NCBI GenBank assembly: GCA_963814875.1
Contig: CAWFFJ010000022.1
Coordinates: 1-64,000 of the forward strand
From: CAVSIS01 sp963814875
GTDB taxonomy: Bacteria > Acidobacteriota > Thermoanaerobaculia > Thermoanaerobaculales > Sulfomarinibacteraceae
Direction: 5' to 3'
Length of the DNA stretch: 64,000 nt
Shown here: one piece after another, positions 10,534 through 19,238 of the stretch
Position numbering within the stretch: the stretch's first letter is position 1
How the letters are laid out: each line of letters opens with the position of its first letter
The notes under the pieces: generated by a model
The model's database searches: none
The model's input: the letters and a program-made list of their open reading frames with translations, nothing else
Told to the model about the DNA's origin: nothing
Made by a program: the position numbers and the translations under genes

Positions 10534-10770
10534 TCAGGAACGCGGTGGGGCGCGCGGGCTGGTGGGCGGCGACGGCAGCTCGTGGACCGCCGCGACGTCG
10601 GGCACACCCGGAGCGAGGCTCGATGCGACGGGAAGCAGAAGGGCACCCACCAGGAGCAGGGCCAGCATGATCGGCGGCAGAAAGACCGCCGCGGACACCG
10701 CCAGAGTGATCAGCACCAGGCCGATCGCCGTGGCTGTCCTGCCCTTGAAGTGTGTCCCTGGAACGCTCAT
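10534..10770 (-). CDS. Small membrane protein
   Basis: A 78-residue protein with two closely spaced hydrophobic segments (roughly residues 13-33 and 36-52) and a Pro/Ser-rich tail. It matches no family I recognise. The ATG at 10770 has a GAGAGG ribosome binding site five bases upstream, which favours it over an in-frame ATG 16 codons earlier. It lies upstream of the SecA-like gene on the same strand with a 129-base gap, so it could be a small partner of that protein; this is only a positional guess. Confidence 0.5.
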   Translation of the reverse strand: MSVPGTHFKGRTATAIGLVLITLAVSAAVFLPPIMLALLLVGALLLPVASSLAPGVPDVAAVHELPSPPTSPRAPPRS

Positions 10771-10944
10771 GTGGGCCTCTCGCCGCACCGCTTTCGCCGC
10801 CACGGTTGTGCACTCCAAAGGTAGGCCCTCCAGGGGACGATGTGCAAGGGGGGCTGCTGCAGCGATCCGTCGGCGTCGTACGGCATGTTCGATGTTCGCA
10901 CGTGACGTAGTGGGGTCGCAGTTTCTGGCGGCCGGCCAGAGCGA

Positions 10945-12777
<1,833 letters not shown>

Positions 12778-12787
12778 GCGATCGGAG

Positions 12788-12793
12788 AGTATA
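12788..12793 (-). promoter_or_regulatory. -10-like TATACT immediately before uup
   Basis: TATACT on the minus strand sits ten bases before the uup ATG. Transcription from it would begin three or four bases before the start codon, which fits the lack of a ribosome binding site. No good -35 hexamer is seen. Confidence 0.4.
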
Positions 12794-12920
12794 GCCAAAT
12801 GGTCCTTCGGCGCCGACTCCGCCCGCACTTCGACACGCCCCGGTTGGGATCCGAAGCTGCACCGTGCCCGCCCTCTCGATCATCACGCTGGGGCTCAGCA
12901 GCCGCGCCGCCCCGGCCAAG

Positions 12921-14888
12921 TCACCAACCGATCCCGTAGTCCTCGCCGAAGTTGCTCGACCCGCCCCACATGGTGCCGTGCTCGCGGTCGAACAGAATCG
13001 CATTGATCGGACCCGACGTCCGGTCGGCGAAGACCATGCTGTAGCCCATGTCGTGGAGCTCGCTCCTGACCCACGGCGGGATGTCGTCCCGGAGCAACAC
13101 CTTGCCAGGGATGGATTCGTGCGCGCCGAATGAGCTCTGCATCTGGTAGCTGTTGAAGTTGGCCGCCTCGGTCGCCTCCTGCACCGTCATCCCGAACTCG
13201 ACGACGTCGAGGAAGAGCTGCAGCAGGTTCTGGTCCTGAGTGTCGCCTCCTTGGACGGCGAATGCCAGCAACGGCTTGCCAGCTTTGAGCGCCATGGTGG
13301 GCGTGAGCGTGACCCGCGGGCGCTTGCCCGACTCGACCACGTTGAAGGGGTTCTCCGCAGGGTCGAGGACGAAGGACTGCATGCGCTGGCTCAGGCCGAT
13401 ACCAGTCCGGCCTGCGACCACCGCGGGGATCCACCCACCGCTCGGGGTGACCGACACCACCCAGCCCTCGGAGTCCGCAGCCTCCACCGAAGTCGTACCC
13501 GCGGTGAACGTCTCGCGGAAGCGTGCGAGGTCCGCCGGGCCGAGCGACGCCTCCAGCACACGGCTCCGCGCGTTGGGCGGCTCGGAGGCCGCAGCCTGCC
13601 AGCCAGCGAGCAGACCGCTGAACGGGTTGACGCCGTCCTGGAAAGGGTAGGGATCGCCGGGGGTGATACCCGAATTGGCGTGGTCGGGGTCGATGAGCTT
13701 GGCCCGCTCGGCCGCGTACGCCTTCGAGAGGAGCCCCCTGACCGGCTCCAAGGGCGGGACGTATGGGTCGCCGTAGTAGAAGTCGCGGTCGGCGAAGGCC
13801 AGGCTCATCGCCTGGTAAACCGTGTTGATGTAGCGGGAGGTGTTGTAACCCATGGACTTGAGATCGAAGCCCTCGAGGATGTTGAGTGCCTGGAGCATGG
13901 CCGGCCCCTGGGTCCAGACGGTGAGCTTGTAGACGTCGATGCCCTTGTAGCTGGTAGAAACCGGCTCCTCGATCTTCACCTGCCAGCCAGCCAGGTCCTG
14001 GGCCGTGATCAGCCCCCCCTGCTCCTGCGTGCTGCGCGCAATCTCCGCCGCGATGTCGCCCTTGTAGAAGCGGTCGTAGGCCGCGTAGATCGCCGCCTTG
14101 CGGGACTTGCCAGCCTTCAGCGCCGCCTGCTCGGTGGCCACGAGCTTGCGCAGCGTGGCGGCGAGGTCGGGCTGGCGGAAGATCTCCCCGGGCTCGGGTC
14201 CCTCACGCCCGGATGTCGCGACTTCTCCGGCTGCGCGGTCGTGCACGGGTGTTGGCCCGCTGGGGCCCTTCGCGGTACCCGCCGCAGCCTCGCTCCGGAG
14301 CTCGGAGTCCTTGCGGTGGACCAGGAACAGGGCGCGGGAGTACGGCCACTTCTCGATCCACGTCTTCTGACGCTCGATGGTGTTCGCGGCCTGGGCCTCG
14401 ATCGGGTAGCCGTCCGCCATGTCGATGGCCGGTTGGAGGACCTCCGCAAGCGAGAGCCTGCCGTACTCGGCGAGCATTACCAGGATTCCGCCCGGCGTGC
14501 CGGGTGTCACCGCCGCGAGCGGACCGTACTCTGGCGGGTAGCTCATACCCTGGCTCCTGAACAGCTCGGGGGTCGCTCCGGTTGGCGCGACGCCCAGGGC
14601 GTCGATGCCGATCACCTTGCCGGTCTTCGGGTTGTAGATGAGAGCCTGGGTCTCGCCGCCCCACCCGAGCGTGTCCCACATCGTGCAGCCCGCCGCGATC
14701 ATCGCCACCGCCGCATCGACGGCGTTGCCGCCCTTCTGGAAGATCATCGCCCCGGCTGTTGCCGACAGCGGTTTGCCGGTGATCGCCAACCAACGCTTGG
14801 CGTGCAATGGCGGCTTCTCGGTTCGCACCTGTGCGACGCCCGGGACGGCTATGAGCACGACCAGCGCGACAAGGAACGCTCTTCTCAT
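12921..14888 (-). CDS. Gamma-glutamyltransferase family protein, secreted
   Basis: A 655-residue protein with an N-terminal signal peptide (hydrophobic run ending near GVAQV, residue 19). It shows the Ntn-hydrolase family pattern: GGNAVDAAVAMIAAGC near residue 50, TPGTPGGILVMLAEYG, and a putative self-cleavage site GTTSVEAADSEGWVVSVT, where a Thr near residue 464 would become the new N-terminal nucleophile. The segment QGGDTQDQNLLQLFLDVVEFG matches the small subunit. Such enzymes cleave or transfer gamma-glutamyl groups of glutathione or related peptides in the periplasm. Overall divergence from the classic enzyme leaves the substrate open. GGAGG precedes the ATG at good spacing. The diguanylate cyclase gene ends 104 bases upstream on the same strand. 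Confidence 0.85.
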   Translation of the reverse strand: MRRAFLVALVVLIAVPGVAQVRTEKPPLHAKRWLAITGKPLSATAGAMIFQKGGNAVDAAVAMIAAGCTMWDTLGWGGETQALIYNPKTGKVIGIDALGVAPTGATPELFRSQGMSYPPEYGPLAAVTPGTPGGILVMLAEYGRLSLAEVLQPAIDMADGYPIEAQAANTIERQKTWIEKWPYSRALFLVHRKDSELRSEAAAGTAKGPSGPTPVHDRAAGEVATSGREGPEPGEIFRQPDLAATLRKLVATEQAALKAGKSRKAAIYAAYDRFYKGDIAAEIARSTQEQGGLITAQDLAGWQVKIEEPVSTSYKGIDVYKLTVWTQGPAMLQALNILEGFDLKSMGYNTSRYINTVYQAMSLAFADRDFYYGDPYVPPLEPVRGLLSKAYAAERAKLIDPDHANSGITPGDPYPFQDGVNPFSGLLAGWQAAASEPPNARSRVLEASLGPADLARFRETFTAGTTSVEAADSEGWVVSVTPSGGWIPAVVAGRTGIGLSQRMQSFVLDPAENPFNVVESGKRPRVTLTPTMALKAGKPLLAFAVQGGDTQDQNLLQLFLDVVEFGMTVQEATEAANFNSYQMQSSFGAHESIPGKVLLRDDIPPWVRSELHDMGYSMVFADRTSGPINAILFDREHGTMWGGSSNFGEDYGIGW

Positions 14889-14992
14889 AGGTGCCTCCAC
14901 CCCGAGTCTACGCGAGCCGGAACAAGAAGATGAACGCCCCACCACGACAGCAGGAGCGTCTGCGCCCGGGGCGACGGCGACACCCATGGGGC

Positions 14993-17440
14993 TCACGAAG
15001 TCGACGGTGCAGAGGAGCGGGAATTGTCCGGCCCGGCCCCAAAGTAGCGATGGTAGGCGTTCCGCCCCGCCCGCTTGGCCTGGTACATGGCTCTGTCGGC
15101 GTTCCTCATCAGGCGGTCACCGCTGTCGCCGTCACCGGGATAGAGGGCGATCCCGACGCTGGTGGTGACTTGGCACTCCACTCCATCGAGCACAAAGACC
15201 CTCTCGAAGCCTCCTACGATCTTCTCGGCGGCCTTCACCGCATCCTCGGCGCTGGCCAGTCCCGGCAGGAGCAGGCAGAACTCGTCCCCCCCAATACGGG
15301 CAACCGTGTCGCTCTCGCGCACCAGGCTCCTCAGTCGCTCGGCAGCAAGTCGCAGTAGCTCGTCCCCGACGCCGTGGCCCCGTGTGTCGTTGATCTCCTT
15401 GAAGCCATCGAGGTCCAGCATGAACAGCGCCAGGCTTTCGTGACCCCGGCGGGCACTCGACATGGCCATATCCAGGCGATCCTTGAGGAGCGACCGATTG
15501 GGGAGGCCGGTCAGTGGGTCATGGTACGCCATCTTCTTGATGGTCTCCTCCGCCCGCTTCTGTTCCACGATCTGCCATGTCACGTCGGCCAGATAGGAGA
15601 CGATTTCTACGTCGTCCTGGGTGTAATCGACCGGCTTGTTGCCGACGCCCAGAATGGCGACGACCTTCTCGTCCCGCATCACCGGCGCGACCAGCTCCCT
15701 GATGACCTGGGCATGGCCTTCCGGTAATCCACGCTTGTTCGGCAGCGATTCGTAGTCGTTGTGGACCACCGGCTTTCTTTCGTGGACGCAGTCCGTCCAG
15801 ACGCCGGCCTGATCGATGTCGTAATGCAGCCCTCGTCCCTCTGCCCTGCAGAACTCCTTGACCGTTCGCGTGGTCCACTGTTGGAGGGAGAGGGTCTTCT
15901 GATCCGGCTCTACGAAATGGTAGAAGCCGATGGGGCTCTCTACAAACCCGGCCACCTCGTCCACCGCCCGGGTCAAGAGCTCGTCGTGCGTGTGGCTTGC
16001 CGCGTACTCGATGAGCATCAGGCGGGTCTCGGTGAGCCGTCTGTCCAGGCGGTCCTTCGTCTGGTCGTAGAAGACCACGACAACGCCGGTGATGGCTCCC
16101 AGATCATTCCGGATTGGTGCGAAGCTCTCGGCGATGGCGACCTCCCGTCCGTCGCGGGCGATGAGGAGCCGGCGGTCGTTCGGGGTGACGGCCGCCTCGC
16201 GTCGCAGGACGTGCTCCAGGGGGTCGTGGACGGGACGTCGTGTCCCCTCGTCGACGAGCGTGAAGATCTCGGCGAGCGGTTTGCCCACCGCTTCATTCCT
16301 GGGCCACCCCGTCAGACGTTCCGCGGCGGGGTTGATCAGCTCGACCACGCCCCTCGTCGCGTCCGTGACGATTACACCTTCTCCCACGCTCATCAGAGTC
16401 GTGTGGTGGCGGTCTTCGCTCGCGCGCAACGCCGCTGCCGCCCTGAACAGCGCCTGGAAGTGCTCCTTCTGGCTCCTCTGCCAGACGACACCGACCGCAG
16501 CGACAGCCGCCGCCACCAGCCCCAGCAACAGGGTCAGAATCAGAATGGAGCGGCCGCGCCAGACGGCCAGCGCCTCGCTCCGATCTACCTTGGCCACCAT
16601 GAACCAGGGCGAGTCGGGCACGCGCTTTAACGCCGCCAGGACGGGGACCCCGCGATAGTCCACCCCCTCGACGATGCCTTGCTGGCCCCTCACTGCCATG
16701 ACCGCCGGCAGGTCGGTCTGGGACATGGGGATCCGCAAGCTGAGCGCGGTGTTCGACTGGTGACGCAGCTCGTTGAGGAAGAGCACGGAATCGCCGTCGC
16801 GCCGAACCAGCAGGGTCTCCGCGCTCGCGCTCGGTCTCGGCCACGACTGGATCAGGGGGTAGAGAAACTGCTCGGCGTTGACTTGCAGAACGAACGCCCC
16901 GGCAGGAACGGATGCCTGACTCTCCGCCGAGTACAGCGGCGCGATCACCTCCTCGTCGGGGGGCTGGCCAGGGGCACCCTCATGCAGGTCGACGAGCACA
17001 GGCTTGCGCTCACGCCAGGCCTCGGCAAGACCCTGGAGCGCCTGCGCGTGAATCGCGATGGACTGACCGCTCAGACTCAGGCGCACCCGACCGCTCGCGT
17101 CAACCAGCTCGATGTCCTGGTAGTGGTCGTGGTCCCGCAGCGACCGGAAACGGGTGAGGAGGTGAGCTGCCTGCTCAGAACCCGCGGCCGCGAGCCAGGT
17201 TGCGGCAGTCTCGCAGGAGAACGGGTCTTCCATGAGCACCGCGGCGTCGCCGAGCCGCTCGGCCCGCCATGCGACGATCTGGTCCACCTTCAGGGCGGCG
17301 ATCGTCAGCAGATCCGCTTCGGCTTCCTGTCGCGCAGCCTGCTTCTGCGCCAGGTAGAACCCGCCGCCTCCGACCAGCAGAGCCGCGATCACCAGCGCCA
17401 AGATCACGACCACCCACCGCGGAGAGGCCATCCGTGTCAT
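14993..17440 (-). CDS. Membrane sensor diguanylate cyclase (PAS-GAF-GGDEF)
   Basis: About 815 residues. An N-terminal membrane segment (WVVVILALVIAALLVG) is followed by a roughly 250-residue extracytoplasmic sensor region and a second membrane segment (ILILTLLLGLVAAAVAAVGVV). A PAS domain (VGEGVIVTDA) and a GAF domain (GFYHFVEPDQKTLSLQQW) follow. A C-terminal GGDEF domain carries an intact IGGDEF active site near residue 717 and an RESD inhibitory (RxxD) site just before it. It should make cyclic-di-GMP in response to an external or ligand signal and be product-inhibited. No EAL domain is present. ATG 17440 is used; ATG 17431 has better ribosome-binding spacing, and GTG 17488 is a longer alternative. 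Confidence 0.88.
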   Translation of the reverse strand: MTRMASPRWVVVILALVIAALLVGGGGFYLAQKQAARQEAEADLLTIAALKVDQIVAWRAERLGDAAVLMEDPFSCETAATWLAAAGSEQAAHLLTRFRSLRDHDHYQDIELVDASGRVRLSLSGQSIAIHAQALQGLAEAWRERKPVLVDLHEGAPGQPPDEEVIAPLYSAESQASVPAGAFVLQVNAEQFLYPLIQSWPRPSASAETLLVRRDGDSVLFLNELRHQSNTALSLRIPMSQTDLPAVMAVRGQQGIVEGVDYRGVPVLAALKRVPDSPWFMVAKVDRSEALAVWRGRSILILTLLLGLVAAAVAAVGVVWQRSQKEHFQALFRAAAALRASEDRHHTTLMSVGEGVIVTDATRGVVELINPAAERLTGWPRNEAVGKPLAEIFTLVDEGTRRPVHDPLEHVLRREAAVTPNDRRLLIARDGREVAIAESFAPIRNDLGAITGVVVVFYDQTKDRLDRRLTETRLMLIEYAASHTHDELLTRAVDEVAGFVESPIGFYHFVEPDQKTLSLQQWTTRTVKEFCRAEGRGLHYDIDQAGVWTDCVHERKPVVHNDYESLPNKRGLPEGHAQVIRELVAPVMRDEKVVAILGVGNKPVDYTQDDVEIVSYLADVTWQIVEQKRAEETIKKMAYHDPLTGLPNRSLLKDRLDMAMSSARRGHESLALFMLDLDGFKEINDTRGHGVGDELLRLAAERLRSLVRESDTVARIGGDEFCLLLPGLASAEDAVKAAEKIVGGFERVFVLDGVECQVTTSVGIALYPGDGDSGDRLMRNADRAMYQAKRAGRNAYHRYFGAGPDNSRSSAPSTS

Positions 17441-17749
17441 CCTGCCGGAACCGGTCGAGTCGATCGGAGTCTCGCTTCCTGGCGACACCGTGGGACGCGA
17501 CGATGCGCGTCTCGAGCCTTGCGGCCACCGTCACGATTACGAGGCTACCGGTTCGACATCGTCGAAGCAACCGGCCGGCGAGGTCCTCGAAGCCTATGCC
17601 GAGGAACTCTCCTCCCCGCCGGAGCAGCTCATCCGCGTTGAACCTCGACTTCTCACGTAGACGTCGTTCCTGCACCTCGACCCTGGCGATCCTCCCGGTT
17701 TCGTCAGGGTCCTCGCCCTCTGACCGGGGTGGCCGGCCGAGCCACGCGA
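17441..17749. other. Non-coding gap between TPR gene and diguanylate cyclase
   Basis: About 310 bases separate the TPR gene's stop from the diguanylate cyclase start. I see no reading frame with a credible ribosome binding site, no clear terminator with a T-run and no repeat. It presumably carries the cyclase promoter. Confidence 0.5.
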
Positions 17750-18283
17750 TCAGAACTCGGGTCGCACGCCGACGTACGAGCCGGCGATGTTGGAGGTGTT
17801 GCGCTCGTTGCCCGAGTCCTCGGCGAAGCTGCGCTGGAAAAGCTCCTCGGCGTGCTCGCGCTCGCCGTGAAGGTTGTAGTACGAACCGATCTCGGCCAGC
17901 CAGTCCTCATCCTCCGGCTTGGCGCGCAGCACCTTGTCGAACATCTCCTTGGCCTTGTCCCACTCGCCGGCCTGCTCGTAGACCCGCCCGATTCGGACCA
18001 GGTCGGAAGGGGCCGGCTGCTTGGCGGTGATCCCGTCGAACACCGACCGGCCCTCGGCCTTGTTGCCCGACAGGTAGTACACCCGGGCGACCTTGATCCG
18101 CTCCCAGCTGCCCTTGCCGGCCTGCACCATCGCCAGCGCGAGCAGCTGCGAGGCGGCGTCGGCAGGCTGCTGGCCGACGTACAGCCCACTGTCCACCGGC
18201 CTCGACTTCGCGAGCACCACGCCGACGGCGGCGCCGACGAGGAACATCACCAGCAGGGCGAGCGTCATCTTCGTACTGCGCAT
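17750..18283 (-). CDS. TPR-repeat protein with N-terminal membrane anchor
   Basis: A 177-residue protein. Residues 7-25 form a signal anchor (LALLVMFLVGAAVGVVLA). The remainder contains tetratricopeptide-like helices, for example RIGRVYEQAGEWDKAKEMFDKV and IGSYYNLHGEREHAEELF. TPR domains act as protein-binding scaffolds, here facing the periplasm. The partner cannot be deduced. An AGGAGG-type ribosome binding site precedes the ATG. It is separated by long gaps on both sides and is probably a single-gene unit. Confidence 0.7.
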   Translation of the reverse strand: MRSTKMTLALLVMFLVGAAVGVVLAKSRPVDSGLYVGQQPADAASQLLALAMVQAGKGSWERIKVARVYYLSGNKAEGRSVFDGITAKQPAPSDLVRIGRVYEQAGEWDKAKEMFDKVLRAKPEDEDWLAEIGSYYNLHGEREHAEELFQRSFAEDSGNERNTSNIAGSYVGVRPEF

Positions 18284-18337
18284 GGAATCCTCCTTGTGTC
18301 AGCGGGAAACACGACCGCGGGCCGTAGGAATCCCGCC

Positions 18338-18517
18338 TCAGCAGTCAGATCCGGCCGATGACGTCCGCCCCTGGCGCTTCGGATCGTCGCGATAGAGGTT
18401 GCGATAGCCCCACACGTCGCGCCGCCCTGCGAGCACCACCCGCGCCGCGTCGGCCGGTCGCAGCGACCGGCTCTGGGCCCGCAGCGGCGTCTTGGGTGTG
18501 ATCAGCAGGATGTGCAT
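18338..18517 (-). CDS. Possible small protein (59 residues)
   Basis: A short frame begins MHILLITPKTPLRAQSR and ends with a Lys/Arg/Asp-rich tail (YRDDPKRQGR). It has amino-acid composition plausible for a real protein and ends shortly before the TPR gene. No good ribosome binding site is visible, and no family is recognised. It may be a genuine small gene or chance coding. Confidence 0.3.
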   Translation of the reverse strand: MHILLITPKTPLRAQSRSLRPADAARVVLAGRRDVWGYRNLYRDDPKRQGRTSSAGSDC

Positions 18518-18665
18518 CCGACACGCCGATGAGGACTCACAAGCGGCCGGTGCGATCGGCCGTCAGGTCAGGTCGGACGCGGCGGCCTAGCACCCGCTGC
18601 GGAGGTGTGGGAAGCTGGCTCCGCCACCTTCCCACAGCTCCCACAGCACGACGACGACCAGATTG

Positions 18666-18690
18666 TGTTACCTATGTCCCTGGAACAAAC
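18666..18690. repeat. IS481-like terminal sequence, solitary
   Basis: The stretch TGTTACCTATGTCCCTGG and its continuation resemble the ends of IS481-family elements as I remember them (TGT followed by a TATGTCCC core). No second terminus and no DDE transposase reading frame are nearby, so it would be a relic. The identification is from memory only. Confidence 0.3.
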
Positions 18691-18816
18691 CTTCACCCAT
18701 CTCTCCGACCCGATCAGAGTTTCCAGCCGGCCCGCCCACCTCTCCGCCCCTTCCCCCAGACCCGCGGATCGAGGCAGGCTCCGTCGCGAGGCCCCCGCAG
18801 GGTGGTGAGCAGGCCT

Positions 18817-18967
18817 GAACGTCTCGCCAGGATAGCGGCTGCGGACCGCGCTGCGCAGGCATCTGCCGGCTTTCCGGCGCGCCGGCGTCCTCGACGTAGC
18901 TCTGCTACGCCTGCGGGGGTCGACACACCGAGAAAGCCAACATCTGCCAACGCCCCGCGCCCCTCGC
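18817..18967 (-). repeat. Interspersed repeat, copy A
   Basis: Read on the minus strand, these roughly 150 bases align along their full length with 28223-28371 (copy B), with many shared blocks such as GGCTTTCTCGGTG, ACGTCGAGGACG and GCGGTCCGCAGCCGC. The core holds a hairpin CGTAGC-aga-GCTACG. No protein is encoded. Confidence 0.7.
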
Positions 18968-19120
18968 ATCGCAACCTGACGAGAAGTGCAGACCAGCGCG
19001 ATGAAACGGTGCCCCGAACCGGAGGCGGAGCTGCTCCTCTTCTGGGACGGGCCCGCGGACATCGGACCGCCGCGTCGCGAGGGACGCGGTGTGGGTCCTG
19101 CCGTGGTGATGAGGTAGTAC

Positions 19121-19212
19121 CCCGAGCCGCAGGCGTAGCCCAGCTACGTTGAGGACTCGGGGCGCTGCCGAAGCGCCGCGGAAGGGCCCGCAGCGCGTTC
19201 CGCAGCAGCGGC
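19121..19212 (+). repeat. Interspersed repeat, partial copy C
   Basis: This shares the core CCGCAGGCGTAGCnnnGCTACG and the later GCAGCGCGxTCCGCAGC block with copy A. It carries the same six-base hairpin (CGTAGC-cca-GCTACG) enclosed by CCCCGAG/CTCGGGG. The flanks are more divergent than between copies A and B. Confidence 0.5.
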
Positions 19213-19238
19213 GGGCCGATGCCCGCGGGTCCCAAGGG

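Larger units (their letters stand above)
18518..19238. other. 720-base non-coding region with repeats
   Basis: No credible gene is found here. The region contains two copies of a structured interspersed repeat (18817-18967 and about 19121-19212) and a sequence resembling an insertion-sequence terminus near 18666-18690. It looks like a landing site or graveyard for small mobile or repeat elements. Confidence 0.6.

Noticed and set aside
13251..14933. A 560-codon open frame opposite the gamma-glutamyltransferase gene.
   Set aside because: Shadow of the real gene; no start signal or recognisable domain.
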